Positions 15,156 through 24,593 of a stretch of 64,000 nucleotides of DNA are shown here, one piece after another. Made by a program: the position numbers and the translations under genes. Each line of letters begins with the position of its first letter. Position 1 is the stretch's first letter. The notes under the pieces were generated by a model. The model did not search any database and had not been told where the DNA came from. It saw nothing but the letters and a program-made list of their open reading frames with translations. Source of the stretch: Ignavibacteriales bacterium (GTDB lineage Bacteria; Bacteroidota; Ignavibacteria; Ignavibacteriales; Ignavibacteriaceae); the NCBI GenBank assembly GCA_016700155.1, contig CP065001.1, positions 496,001 through 560,000 of the forward strand, given 5' to 3'.

Positions 15156-17357
15156 ATGAAAAAGAAAAATATTTATTCGCTGTTTTTTTTATTCGCTTTT
15201 GTATTCAGCAGCCAAAGTTTTGCGGATGGGTTTATTGTAATCCCAAGACCAAACCCGCTTCCAAATCCTTTCCCGCTTGAAGTGGTTTATCATAAAGTTA
15301 ATGTTGATATAAACGGACAAACTGCTGTTACAAAGATTGACCAGTCATTTTATAACCCGAGCCATCACCAGCTTGAGGGTTTTTACATTTTTCCTGTTCC
15401 TAAAGGTGCTGTGATTAATAATTTCACAATGCTGATAAATGGCAAAGAGTCTAAAGCGGAATTACTCGATGCGAACAAAGCAAGAAATATCTATGAAGAC
15501 ATCGTCAGGCAAATGCGTGACCCGGCTCTATTAGAATATTCTGAACAAAATATTTTTAAGCTGAGAATATTTCCAATAGAACCGCGCAGTGAAAAGAAAA
15601 TATCGATAAGCTATACACAGATAGTTGAGCAGGATAACAACTTGTATGAATATATCTATCCTCTTAACACAGAAAAGTTTTCAGCTAAGCCTTTAAAAAA
15701 TGTTTCAGTAAAAGTTGATTTGAAATCAGATGAAAAACTAAAAAACATTTACTGCCCCACACACGAAGTGGATATAGTCAGCAGGAGCGATTACCGTTCA
15801 ATCATAACTTATGAAGGAGAGAATGTAAAACCCGATATCGATTTCAAATTATACTTCAGCAAAAATTCTTCACAGGTTGGACTTTCGGTTCTTACTTACA
15901 AAAAAGGAAGAGGAGAAGGTTATTTCTTTTTAAGCGCTTCGCCGTCTGTTGAGGTTGATAAAAATCAGATTGAAGAAAAAGATTTAACTTTTATAGTGGA
16001 TGTATCCGGAAGTATGGCTGGTGAAAAACTTGAACAGGCAAAAAAAGCTTTGTTGTACTGTGTAAGCAATCTTCACGAAGGCGACAGGTTTGAGATAATA
16101 AAATTTTCAACGGAAGCCAATTCACTTTTTAGTAAACTTGAAACAGCTAACAAAAGTAACAGGAATGAAGCGAAAGAATTCATTAATGATTTTCAGGCTA
16201 TAGGCGGAACAAATATAGAAGAAGCATTTCAGCTTGCAGCAAAAACGAAAACAAATTCTAACAGACCACACTTCATAATATTTTTATCCGACGGCAAACC
16301 CACAATCGGTGAAACAGAAGATGAACGATTATTAATGAAGATCGTAAAATCAAATTCAGAACGCACCCGAATTTTTACGTTCGGAATCGGAAATGAAATC
16401 AACACTCATCTGCTCGACAGAATAACCGAAGAAACAAACGCCTACAGAACATATATTGGTGAGGATGAAGATATAGAAATCAAGGTCTCAAATTTTTATG
16501 ATAAAATTCAGTCGCCCGTTCTCAGTGAATTAAAACTTACTTTTGATAAAAGTATTTCAGTATCGAAACTTTATCCTAAAAACCTGCCTGATCTTTTTAA
16601 AGGTTCAAACTTAATTGTATTTGGAAGATATAAGGGCAAAGGAAATGTTAGTGTGACTTTAAGCGGGTATGTGAATGGTAAGCAAAAAGAATTTAAAACC
16701 AAAGTTAGTTTTGAAGATGATGACGAATATGATTTCATCGCCCCAATCTGGGCTTCGAGAAGAATTGGATATCTGCTTGATCTAATAAGACTAAATGGTG
16801 AAAGCAAAGAACTTGTCGATGAAGTTACTTCGCTTGCACGTGAGTTTGGGATAATAACTCCATACACCAGCTATTTGATTCTTGAAGATGAAGACAGAAG
16901 AATACGACGCAATGAACTTGCAGGTGATCTACAAACGCTTCCTCCAAAACCTGAACTAAAGAAAGATATGGAATCCGATTACTACCGTATGAAAGAAAAA
17001 AGTGGACGTAACAGCGTAATTGTCAGTGAAGAATTCCAGGGATTGAACAGCGCAACAAACTACTCACAAACCCAGCAGGGTAATGACAGATTGAACTACA
17101 AAAACTCAGATGGTTCTGTACAAAATCTTTCACAGCAGGTAAGAAATATTTTGGGAAGAGCAGTTTACCAATCAGGTAATTACTGGGTTGATAGTGATCT
17201 ACAGGTAAAAACTCCACAGCAAAAGAAAAGAATTCAGTTCAACTCTGAAGAATATTTTTCATTGATGAAGAAAGAACCTGAAACAACTCAATTTTTAGCA
17301 CTTGGGAGGAATGTAAGGTTCAATCACAATAATATTCTTTACGAAATTTTTGAATAA
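15156..17357 (+). CDS. VIT and vWA domain protein, exported
   Basis: A 733-residue protein with a signal peptide (about 1-23). A VIT (inter-alpha-trypsin) domain occupies about residues 38-165, with YNPSHHQLEGFYIFPVPKGA and PRSEKKISISYTQ. A vWA domain follows from about 276 to 450, with the complete metal site D282-V-S284-G-S286. Downstream is a beta-rich linker and the conserved helical segment LVDEVTSLAREFGIITPYTS. The order matches the inter-alpha-trypsin inhibitor heavy-chain-like proteins of bacteria. No sortase or LPXTG signal is seen, so the proteobacterial sortase-target assignment does not apply. It may be co-transcribed with the preceding vWA gene. Confidence 0.9.
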   Translation: MKKKNIYSLFFLFAFVFSSQSFADGFIVIPRPNPLPNPFPLEVVYHKVNVDINGQTAVTKIDQSFYNPSHHQLEGFYIFPVPKGAVINNFTMLINGKESKAELLDANKARNIYEDIVRQMRDPALLEYSEQNIFKLRIFPIEPRSEKKISISYTQIVEQDNNLYEYIYPLNTEKFSAKPLKNVSVKVDLKSDEKLKNIYCPTHEVDIVSRSDYRSIITYEGENVKPDIDFKLYFSKNSSQVGLSVLTYKKGRGEGYFFLSASPSVEVDKNQIEEKDLTFIVDVSGSMAGEKLEQAKKALLYCVSNLHEGDRFEIIKFSTEANSLFSKLETANKSNRNEAKEFINDFQAIGGTNIEEAFQLAAKTKTNSNRPHFIIFLSDGKPTIGETEDERLLMKIVKSNSERTRIFTFGIGNEINTHLLDRITEETNAYRTYIGEDEDIEIKVSNFYDKIQSPVLSELKLTFDKSISVSKLYPKNLPDLFKGSNLIVFGRYKGKGNVSVTLSGYVNGKQKEFKTKVSFEDDDEYDFIAPIWASRRIGYLLDLIRLNGESKELVDEVTSLAREFGIITPYTSYLILEDEDRRIRRNELAGDLQTLPPKPELKKDMESDYYRMKEKSGRNSVIVSEEFQGLNSATNYSQTQQGNDRLNYKNSDGSVQNLSQQVRNILGRAVYQSGNYWVDSDLQVKTPQQKKRIQFNSEEYFSLMKKEPETTQFLALGRNVRFNHNNILYEIFE

Positions 17358-17374
17358 AATTTTTGTGATCGGAT

Positions 17375-17405
17375 GACGGTTTCTTTACTTTGTTAAGAAA
17401 CCGTC
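17375..17405 (+). terminator. Hairpin after the VIT/vWA gene
   Basis: Perfect 11-bp stem (GACGGTTTCTT, 17375-17385, with its complement at 17395-17405) and a 9-base loop, 17 bases after the stop codon. The following bases are only moderately T-rich. Confidence 0.6.
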
Positions 17406-17542
17406 TTACTCACTATGTGCCCGCCGGAAGTATCTCTTTTATAAAAACATGACAGGCGGTTTATGAGCAGGACAAACTGTTTTGTCCGTCATTCACTGGT
17501 AAATATTTTTCTGCCGAATATTTTTATCAATCAGGGATCGTT

Positions 17543-19720
17543 ATGAAATTATTTGCCAGACTCAGTTTAATTCCGGGTATATTCTTATTACTAATTCTTA
17601 CTAGCGGATGCGGTTCAACTCAAAATGTACAGACTACTTCCAGTCCTTCAAATGTTTACGAGGGTGTTTTACTTGACACGGTAAAAGCCCAACGGTTTGA
17701 TACGGGTAAAATGTGGACGTTTGATTTTCCTCCTTTAGATTATTTTGAGCAAACATATAATTTCCGTCCAACACAAGAATGGCTGGATGATGTAAGAATG
17801 TCTGCAGTAAAATTTGGCACCTGGTGTTCCGGCTCGTTTGTTTCTGAAGATGGATTGATAATGACCAACAACCACTGCTCAGATTTTTTGTTGCAACAGT
17901 TACAAAAGCAAGGTGAAGATTTATTAGCCACTGGTTTTTATGCTGAGACACTGGAAGATGAAAGAAAACACCCGACACTTCATGTCGACCAGCTAATATC
18001 AATTCAGGATGTTACTGATGAAATACAATCTGCAATAAACAAAGGAACAACCGACGAAGAGAAAACCAAATTCAAAGCTGAAAAAATAAAAGCGCTACAG
18101 GAACAGAACTCAGCAAAAACAGGTCTGGTCTATAATGTGGTAACTTTATATAATGGCGGTAAGTATTCCTTATATGGATATAAAAGATATAAAGACATCA
18201 GACTGGTTTTAATACCCGAATCAGCGCTTGGTTTATATGGAGGTGATCCTGATAATTATACTTATCCGCGTTACAGTCTTGATTGTACTTTCTGGCGTGC
18301 GTATGATGAAGACGGAAAACCTGTGAAAGTGAAAAACTATTTTAAATGGAGCCCAAACGGCGCACAGGAAGATGAACCAATTTTTGTAATTGGTAACCCC
18401 GGCAACACTAATAAACTAAAATCAGTTGCACAGCTTGAGTATATGAGAGATTACACCTACCGTGTAAATGCATTCCTGATGCAGCAGTATCAAAAAAATT
18501 ATGAAGAATTAATTGCAGAGTTCCCTGAAAAAAGATCACAATACATCGGTACACTTAACAATATTGCAAATAGTAATAAAAGGTTCACAGGTGTTTTACG
18601 CGGATTAAGAAACCCGATTTATATGGCAAGGAAAAAGGATTTTGAAAAAACACTAAGAGAAAAAGTGATGTCCGATCCTAAACTTGCAGCAAAATACTCA
18701 ACCGTTTGGGAAAATCTTGCAATGAACAGGCAGGAACTTAGTCAGTATGCAAATGAATATTCTACTCTTTCAAGAAATTCAAATGTTTATTCAGCTTATT
18801 ATAAAATAGCTGATGAACTGATTAAACTTGCAGGTGAATTAAAATTGCCTGAAGAACAGCGAGGCTCCAAATATAAAACTGATAGTCTTGCTGTTACAAT
18901 CGAAAATATCTTCCCTGCTAATTTTGATGAAGCACTTCAAAGAAAAGTGTTACGTGCACAAGCAAACTTAATGATGATGCTACTTGGAAAAGATAATGAA
19001 CATGTACAGAAGTTATTCGGCGGTAAAGAAGGTGATGATGCTGTAAAACATATTCTTTCACTAGCAAAAATTAAAACCAGAAATGAAGTTATCGCACTAG
19101 CAAACAAAGGCTCGGATGCGATCTTAAGTTCTGATGATCCCTTCATTTATTTTAACTTAAAGAATAATGAAAGATATACACAGCTTCAGGGGATTATTAA
19201 GGAAATAAATACAACCGAGACTGTTTTTGAAAATCAACTTGGTCAGGCATTGTTTGAAGTTTTCGGGACAACAATTCCGCCTGATGGTTCATTCTCATTA
19301 AGAATTGGTGATGGTGTTCTAAAATCTTATGACTACAATGGAACTGTTGCACCTGTTGTCACTACGTTTTATGGATTGTATGACAGATATTATTCTCATA
19401 AGAAAAAATATCCCTGGGATCTTCCTGAAAGATGGAAAAATCCCTCAGAAGATTTTGATATGTCAACACCATATAATTTTATAAGTACACATGATATTGT
19501 CGGCGGAAGTTCAGGAAGTGCTGTGATCAACAAAAACAAAGAAGTCGTAGGATTAGCTTTTGACGGTAACATTGAAGGCAACTCCGGATATTTTATTTAC
19601 GACACAGTTGAAAACAGGATGATATCAGTTGCTTCACAGGGAATGCTTGAAGTAATACAGGATATGTTTAAAACAAAAAGAATTGCAGACGAACTAAAGC
19701 ATTCAAAAATTTTAAAGTGA
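17543..19720 (+). CDS. S46 family dipeptidyl-peptidase, lipoprotein
   Basis: A 725-residue serine exopeptidase of the DPP7/DPP11 family, which removes dipeptides from the N-terminus of peptides in the periplasm or at the outer membrane. The signal ends in a lipobox (LTSGC, Cys23). The catalytic triad appears as His111 in TNNHC, Asp247 in YSLDCTFWR, and Ser657 in GGSSGSAV. Eighteen residues after the serine, the site that is Gly in DPP7 and Arg in DPP11 is Gly (AFDGN), which predicts preference for hydrophobic rather than acidic P1 residues. The paralogue downstream shares the same motifs. Confidence 0.95.
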   Translation: MKLFARLSLIPGIFLLLILTSGCGSTQNVQTTSSPSNVYEGVLLDTVKAQRFDTGKMWTFDFPPLDYFEQTYNFRPTQEWLDDVRMSAVKFGTWCSGSFVSEDGLIMTNNHCSDFLLQQLQKQGEDLLATGFYAETLEDERKHPTLHVDQLISIQDVTDEIQSAINKGTTDEEKTKFKAEKIKALQEQNSAKTGLVYNVVTLYNGGKYSLYGYKRYKDIRLVLIPESALGLYGGDPDNYTYPRYSLDCTFWRAYDEDGKPVKVKNYFKWSPNGAQEDEPIFVIGNPGNTNKLKSVAQLEYMRDYTYRVNAFLMQQYQKNYEELIAEFPEKRSQYIGTLNNIANSNKRFTGVLRGLRNPIYMARKKDFEKTLREKVMSDPKLAAKYSTVWENLAMNRQELSQYANEYSTLSRNSNVYSAYYKIADELIKLAGELKLPEEQRGSKYKTDSLAVTIENIFPANFDEALQRKVLRAQANLMMMLLGKDNEHVQKLFGGKEGDDAVKHILSLAKIKTRNEVIALANKGSDAILSSDDPFIYFNLKNNERYTQLQGIIKEINTTETVFENQLGQALFEVFGTTIPPDGSFSLRIGDGVLKSYDYNGTVAPVVTTFYGLYDRYYSHKKKYPWDLPERWKNPSEDFDMSTPYNFISTHDIVGGSSGSAVINKNKEVVGLAFDGNIEGNSGYFIYDTVENRMISVASQGMLEVIQDMFKTKRIADELKHSKILK

Positions 19721-19737
19721 AACTTACCTCTTCACTT

Positions 19738-19815
19738 AGAGGCTATCTTTAAGAGTTTTTATTTTAAATAGATTTAATATAATGACTGTTTTCAGACAGC
19801 CTCTTTATTTTTTCA
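19738..19815 (+). terminator. Likely terminator between the two S46 genes
   Basis: AGAGGCT (19738-19744) pairs with AGCCTCT (19798-19804), with a partial match extending inward around a large loop, and is followed by TTATTTTTTC. It separates the tandem peptidase genes into two transcripts. Confidence 0.4.
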
Positions 19816-19896
19816 CTGAAAGATGCCTATGGAATTCTTTAATAAGTGGGCAAAAAATAGTAACTTTAGACCGTTAATAATCACAAGGGTTCACCA

Positions 19897-22122
19897 ATGA
19901 AAAATTACCAATCAAAATTTGTGTTAAGAATTGTATCACTGGTTACAATTGTACTCTTTGCCGTTTACCCGATAAATACATTCGGTCAAAACGATGGACA
20001 AAGCTGGCTTAATCTTGATACAGTTAAAGCCGGAAAATTTGATACGGGGAGAATGTGGACGTTTGAATTTCCTCCGCTGGATTATTTTGAGGATGAATAC
20101 AATTTCCGTCCAACAGACGAATGGCTTGATAATGTAAGAATGGCAGCATTGCGATTTGCAAATTACTGTTCAGCATCATTTATTTCAGCAGACGGGTTAG
20201 TAATGACTAACCATCACTGCGGAAGAACGAGTATAACCCAGGTTAATAAAGAAGGTGAGGACCTTCATACAAATGGATTTATAGCTGCCACACTGGAAGA
20301 AGAAAGACCTGTGCCTGGTTTATATGTGGATCAGCTTGTACTCATCAAAGATGTAACAGAAGAAGTACATAATGCTATTGATAAGGGTGCTGATGATGCT
20401 GAAAGAGCAGCAAATGAGAAATCAATAATCACTGAAATTCAAAACAGGGAAAAAGATAAATCAGGATTAAAAATATCTGTTGTAAAACTTTTTAACGGCG
20501 GAAAATATTCACTGTACGGATATAAAACGTATAATGACGTAAGGCTTGTTTTCGCGCCTGAAACACAACTTGGATTTTTCGGCGGCGATCCCGACAACTT
20601 TACATATCCACGGTATAATATGGATTGCACTTTCTTCAGAGTATATGATGAGGAAGGAAAACCATTAAAGACAGAACACTATTTCAAATGGAGTCCTAAC
20701 GGTGCCGCTCCTGGTGAAGCAGTATTTGTTGTAGGCAACCCGGGTTCAACTGCAAGATTAAATACTGTTGCACAGCTGGAATACCAACGTGACTATCAAT
20801 ATCCAGCAACACTAAATCTTCTTAATGATCTGGTCGCAATTTATTCACAGTTAATGGAAGAAAGTCCGGATAAGAAAGAGGAACTGCAGGACCAGGTATT
20901 TAGTTTTGCTAATTCACAAAAAGCTTATGGCGGTATCTTAAAGGGATTAAGAGACCCTGTCTTGATGCAGAAGAAAAGAGATTTTGAGAACCAGTTTAAA
21001 GAAGCAGTTTTCAACAATGAAGAACTGAACGAAAAATATGGAATGGTATGGGAGAATATTGAAAGTACACGCGGAGAGATGAGAGAAATTTCAAATGAAT
21101 ATGGGGCAATTAATCTGAATAAGTTCACATCTTCGGGTTATTTCTTTACTGCACAAAGTATAGTAGATCTTGCTGAACAGTTAATGCTTCCTGAAGAAGA
21201 AAGATCGGTTGCTTATAAAGACGGAGAATTGGAAACAACGATTGAAACGATGATCCCGGAGGATTTTGATCCTCACCTGAATCACCTGATGCTGGTAAAA
21301 CAGATTGACAGAATGATTGGATTGCTTGGTATGGATCACCCTCTTGTTGAAAAGATGACTGAGGGACGAAGAGGTAAGGAAGCTGCCGATTTTATGTTAG
21401 CTAACTCTTCAATAACAAGTATTCAAGGGATTAAATCTCTCATTGATAAAGGACCTGAAGAAGTACTTAACTCAGAAGATCCGTTTATTTATTTTATAGT
21501 TAATACCAAGGATAGAAAAGTAGAGCTTCAGAGTTACGTTAAAGAAATAGCTGCGCGTGAAGGAACCTACACACAACTTCTCGGCAGAGCTTTATTTGAA
21601 GTTTACGGCACATCAATTCCACCTGATGCAACATTCACATTAAGAATTTCAGATGGTGTCGTAGTAGGTTTCCCGTACAACGGAACTTACGCTCCGCCGA
21701 TTACAACTTTCCATGGAATGTATGACAGGTATTACGGATTCGGTAAAGAATTTCCGTGGAGTTTACCTGAAAGATGGCAAAACCCACCGGCAGAGTTTGA
21801 TCTTGGAACTCCTTTTAACTTTGTTTCAACTAATGATATCATCGGTGGAAATTCTGGCAGCCCGGTAATTAATAAAGATGCACAGATTGTAGGACTCGCA
21901 TTTGATGGTAATATAGAAAGTCTTCCGGGTAACTTTATTTTTACAACCGAAGAGAACAGAACAGTATCTGTTCATTCAGCAGGTATGTTTGAAGCAATTC
22001 AGGATCTGTATAAAAATAAAAGATTAAGTGAAGAACTTAAATCCGGAAATATTTATGTAGAGCCTCCTAAAGTAGAAGAGAAAAAAGAAACCAAGACAAA
22101 AACTACAAAGAAGAAAAAGTAG
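19897..22122 (+). CDS. S46 family dipeptidyl-peptidase, second copy
   Basis: A 741-residue paralogue of the preceding gene. The signal peptide (about 1-31) has no lipobox cysteine, so the enzyme is probably soluble in the periplasm or secreted. The triad is His107 in TNHHCG, Asp in YNMDCTFFR, and Ser653 in GGNSGSPV. The P1-specificity site is Gly (AFDGN), again DPP7-like. The C-terminus has an added lysine-rich tail of about 20 residues (KVEEKKETKTKTTKKKK) that the first copy lacks. The two copies probably split one role between a membrane-anchored and a free form. Confidence 0.95.
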   Translation: MKNYQSKFVLRIVSLVTIVLFAVYPINTFGQNDGQSWLNLDTVKAGKFDTGRMWTFEFPPLDYFEDEYNFRPTDEWLDNVRMAALRFANYCSASFISADGLVMTNHHCGRTSITQVNKEGEDLHTNGFIAATLEEERPVPGLYVDQLVLIKDVTEEVHNAIDKGADDAERAANEKSIITEIQNREKDKSGLKISVVKLFNGGKYSLYGYKTYNDVRLVFAPETQLGFFGGDPDNFTYPRYNMDCTFFRVYDEEGKPLKTEHYFKWSPNGAAPGEAVFVVGNPGSTARLNTVAQLEYQRDYQYPATLNLLNDLVAIYSQLMEESPDKKEELQDQVFSFANSQKAYGGILKGLRDPVLMQKKRDFENQFKEAVFNNEELNEKYGMVWENIESTRGEMREISNEYGAINLNKFTSSGYFFTAQSIVDLAEQLMLPEEERSVAYKDGELETTIETMIPEDFDPHLNHLMLVKQIDRMIGLLGMDHPLVEKMTEGRRGKEAADFMLANSSITSIQGIKSLIDKGPEEVLNSEDPFIYFIVNTKDRKVELQSYVKEIAAREGTYTQLLGRALFEVYGTSIPPDATFTLRISDGVVVGFPYNGTYAPPITTFHGMYDRYYGFGKEFPWSLPERWQNPPAEFDLGTPFNFVSTNDIIGGNSGSPVINKDAQIVGLAFDGNIESLPGNFIFTTEENRTVSVHSAGMFEAIQDLYKNKRLSEELKSGNIYVEPPKVEEKKETKTKTTKKKK

Positions 22123-22144
22123 TTTTTATTTAATGATGTTAGAG

Positions 22145-22174
22145 CAAATCCCGCCTTGAGCGGGATTTGTTTTT
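22145..22174 (+). terminator. Rho-independent terminator
   Basis: Ten-bp perfect stem (CAAATCCCGC with GCGGGATTTG), 5-base loop and five T, directly after the second S46 gene. It reaches the stop codon of the convergent lipoprotein gene. Confidence 0.87.
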
Positions 22175-22586
22175 AATTAGGCATTCTGAATATTTCCATG
22201 TCAGAATCTGAAAATGAAATCCAGGCAATAAGAAAAATTAAGACAAATATCCCGGCTGTAACCCCAAGGAATGTGAGTAGCGATTTAGATCCGTCTGTTT
22301 TTTTTACATTAAATATTTCAACATCACTTAAAGCTATTATACCGTTGAAAGGAACTTTCATTTGTTCTGAGAATACCTGGTAACCTGAACCACGTATGGA
22401 ATCATCTTTTACTACATAATTTTTTGGTTCAAAAGAATAAACATTATGATTGGTTGTAAGAACCTGTAATGGATGACCGCTGTATTCATTTATAAACTCT
22501 TCTTTGCTTACTGCGGTATGTGTATAGCAGCCCGTGAAAAAGTACAACAGGCATGGAACCAGTATAGCCGATAAATATGCTTTCAT
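22173..22586 (-). CDS. Small lipoprotein with a C-terminal membrane segment, unknown function
   Basis: About 137 residues. ATG 22586 was chosen because an in-frame GTG at 22598 is itself part of the GGTGGAG ribosome site. The signal ends in a lipobox (FFTGC). The middle is a compact domain of about 75 residues, with a pattern of short strands around VKDDSIRGSGYQVF. A second hydrophobic segment (about LLTFLGVTAGIFVLIFLIAW) lies near the C-terminus. The family is not recognised. It is transcribed leftward toward the S46 terminator. Confidence 0.72.
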   Translation of the reverse strand: MKAYLSAILVPCLLYFFTGCYTHTAVSKEEFINEYSGHPLQVLTTNHNVYSFEPKNYVVKDDSIRGSGYQVFSEQMKVPFNGIIALSDVEIFNVKKTDGSKSLLTFLGVTAGIFVLIFLIAWISFSDSDMEIFRMPN

Positions 22587-22702
22587 ATAATTCTCCACCC
22601 GGGATTAAATTAACTATACAAAAATTATTACTGGTCTTTATTCGACGAATGAATATAACTACTTAAACACTGCCGGTTGTCATGATTTTGTAAAAGCCCT
22701 GA

Positions 22703-23245
22703 TCAAAAATATCTTTGAACAGATAGATACACTGAAGAATACTTTGGAAGTGTATTAAAAAATGTAATTCCAAATTCCAATCCCGCACCGATCTTAAAAC
22801 CTTTCATATTATCATTACGCAGATCAAGTCCGCCGCCTATAGATACTGCAGCGCCGTAATCCCATTCATTGGTGCGTGATAAAGTCCTGTCATTAACGGT
22901 TATTAGTCCCAATCCTTCTTCAATAAAAAAATTATTTTCAAGTTCCTGAGTTAGAATTGCCTTCAGCGAAAATCCTTTTATGAATGAGAAATAAACTGTT
23001 CTTGTATCAGGAAGTAGTTTATCGATATCCTGCATATAAAAAAATGCAAGCCTGATCGATATATCATCTTCAAAAGGGGAAACAGTCTCTACATAAAGTG
23101 ACGTAGAGAACGAACCGATAGACGGCGTTTCTCCGCTAATAGTTCCGCCGCCTATTGACGCGCCTGCGCTGATTGTCTGCGCGTTTGAGATAAAAGTTAA
23201 CAACAGGCTTATTAAAACTGAAAATATAAAAGTTTGTATTCTCAT
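22703..23245 (-). CDS. Probable outer-membrane beta-barrel protein
   Basis: A 180-residue protein with a signal peptide (cleavage likely after SNAQ, about residue 22). The mature part is Gly- and aromatic-rich with alternating strands (ISAGASIGGGTISG, SIGGGLDL, GAGLEFGITFF) and ends in Phe (SVQRYF), as in small outer-membrane barrels. No enzyme motif is present. The assignment rests on composition and terminal residue; the family is not recognised. Confidence 0.7.
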   Translation of the reverse strand: MRIQTFIFSVLISLLLTFISNAQTISAGASIGGGTISGETPSIGSFSTSLYVETVSPFEDDISIRLAFFYMQDIDKLLPDTRTVYFSFIKGFSLKAILTQELENNFFIEEGLGLITVNDRTLSRTNEWDYGAAVSIGGGLDLRNDNMKGFKIGAGLEFGITFFNTLPKYSSVYLSVQRYF

Positions 23246-23541
23246 AAATTTTTCTGAAATGATTTCAAAAATCTTAATCCCAAAATGAAGAATTAATTGT
23301 TAAATTTGAAGAAAGAAATTTAGTATGGATGATGGTTGAGTGTTGATGTGTGTGGCAAAAGAAAAGAGAAATTTCAATTAAACTACTTCTTACTGATCGT
23401 AAGCAAGAATAATCAATATCGAACAAGAAATACTGAATTTTAAAGTAGCGTCAAAATATCCGGTATCCGGTATCAGCTAATCACACAACACTACCAGATC
23501 ATTGTATGAATTATCATTATAAAAAATAACGAGTACAAATC
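23246..23541. other. Intergenic region upstream of gldC
   Basis: No gene is seen. The right part contains a short direct repeat of CCGGTAT (around 23458-23476), also found once near 25463. The promoters of the barrel protein (leftward) and gldC (rightward) must lie here, but neither was recognised with confidence. Confidence 0.4.
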
Positions 23542-23889
23542 ATGCCCAAAACAACTTTTATAAATCTGAGAATACAACTTGATGATAACCGCGTGCCTGA
23601 AAAAATTGAATGGGAAGCGCCGGACTCCGGCAACGAATCACTGAGCGAATGTAAATCACTGATGCTTTCTTTGTGGGATAAAAAAGATAGTGTGACGATG
23701 GGAATTGATCTGTGGACGAAAGAAATGACTGTCGATGAAATGAACATACACTTTCACCAGACATTGATAAAAATGGCTGATACATTCCAGCGCTCAACAA
23801 AAAACACTGAAGCCTCAGATATGATTAATGATTTCAGCAGAAAATTTGCTGAGAAGCTTGAGCTTGAGAAGAAGGTGAATAAGGGGTGA
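23542..23889 (+). CDS. gldC: Gliding motility protein GldC
   Basis: A 115-residue cytoplasmic protein recognised as GldC by its length and sequence (INLRIQLDDNRVPEKIEWEA, SLWDKKDSVTMGIDLWTKEM, MADTFQRSTKN). GldC is a conserved accessory protein of Bacteroidota linked to gliding and type IX secretion; its exact role is not known to me. The last 60 coding bases (23827-23886) are repeated exactly at 24594-24653, beyond a toxin-antitoxin pair, which indicates that DNA was inserted at its 3' end. The gene itself is intact. Confidence 0.9.
   Translation: MPKTTFINLRIQLDDNRVPEKIEWEAPDSGNESLSECKSLMLSLWDKKDSVTMGIDLWTKEMTVDEMNIHFHQTLIKMADTFQRSTKNTEASDMINDFSRKFAEKLELEKKVNKG
23827..23886 (+). repeat. Direct repeat, copy 1 (within gldC)
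   Basis: Sixty bases at the 3' end of gldC, identical to 24594-24653. With two mismatches the match runs a few bases further, through the stop codon region. Together the two copies bracket the PIN toxin and its antitoxin. Confidence 0.95.
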
Positions 23890-23956
23890 GGAATCAAATC
23901 TGAATACAAATATATAAGTTGTGGTTGTATTAACTCGATGGGAAAGTACTAAACAC

Positions 23957-24364
23957 TTAAAGAATATGTAATTTTATCTCAGTAACATCATTAAAATCTT
24001 TTTCATTAAATGTTGCTATTGTATTGATTTGATGTGATAATCCAATGCTTATAATTTCATAATCGTGTATTTGTAAACCTTTAGGCTGATATTTACTTAA
24101 CAATTCTTTGAAAATTTTAGATGATTCTCCATCTGGATATAAAATTGTCATAACCCTAGCAAAGTCATCGAATAACAATAGGGCATCACTTAACGACAAT
24201 GGATTTGGTATTCTTGTTATTACCGAAAGGAATTCGGATATGTTTTTTGATGTAGTAAAAAGTTCGTGTTCTTCTGAAAAGATATTTTGTGCTTGTCTGA
24301 AATATTTTGAATCCTCATCAATAGAGTAAATAAGAACATTCGTATCGAGTAAAAGTTTACTCAT
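23957..24364 (-). CDS. vapC: PIN-domain toxin, VapC-like
   Basis: A 135-residue PIN-domain ribonuclease. The acidic residues that bind Mg2+ or Mn2+ are visible as Asp7 (LLLDTNVLIY), Glu44 (NISEFL), Asp101 (QIHDYEI) and Asp123 (NEKDF). VapC toxins cleave tRNA or rRNA and are held inactive by a cognate antitoxin. The antitoxin gene lies directly upstream and overlaps by 8 bases, so the pair is co-translated. The pair lies between two copies of the gldC 3' end. Confidence 0.9.
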   Translation of the reverse strand: MSKLLLDTNVLIYSIDEDSKYFRQAQNIFSEEHELFTTSKNISEFLSVITRIPNPLSLSDALLLFDDFARVMTILYPDGESSKIFKELLSKYQPKGLQIHDYEIISIGLSHQINTIATFNEKDFNDVTEIKLHIL

Positions 24365-24536
24365 AGGCTCTTTCTCTTATATTTACATTATCTAACTGTC
24401 CTTTTAGGTTAAATGTATGAATCTTATTTTTCGTAGTCTTTTTGGTACTTAGAGAACTAATATACTGATACACTTTTTCTAATAGTTCATTTGGCATCTT
24501 CTCAATTTCTCTTTTAACTTTTTCTTTTGTTGTCAT
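24357..24536 (-). CDS. Antitoxin of the PIN toxin (DUF2281/VapB-like)
   Basis: A 59-residue protein read directly from the sequence: start ATG at 24536, stop TAA at 24357-24359. The N-terminus TTKEKVKREIEKMPNELLEK, followed by VYQYISSL, is the amphipathic helix pattern of small DUF2281-type antitoxins paired with PIN toxins. The C-terminal part (FNLKGQLDNVNIRERAYE) would wrap around the toxin. Its last 8 bases (ATGAGTAA) hold the toxin start. It probably also represses the shared promoter. Confidence 0.8.
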   Translation of the reverse strand: MTTKEKVKREIEKMPNELLEKVYQYISSLSTKKTTKNKIHTFNLKGQLDNVNIRERAYE

Positions 24537-24593
24537 TTCGACACCTATATTTTATTTATTGAGTCAAAATATAAATTTTATAAATAAGCAACC

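Noticed and set aside
15156..17357. Assignment as a marine proteobacterial sortase target protein
   Set aside because: The VIT-vWA order fits, but there is no C-terminal sorting signal with membrane anchor and no sortase gene nearby.
23458..23476. CCGGTAT direct repeat considered as part of a CRISPR or iteron array
   Set aside because: Only two adjacent short units and one remote copy are present, with no spacer pattern.
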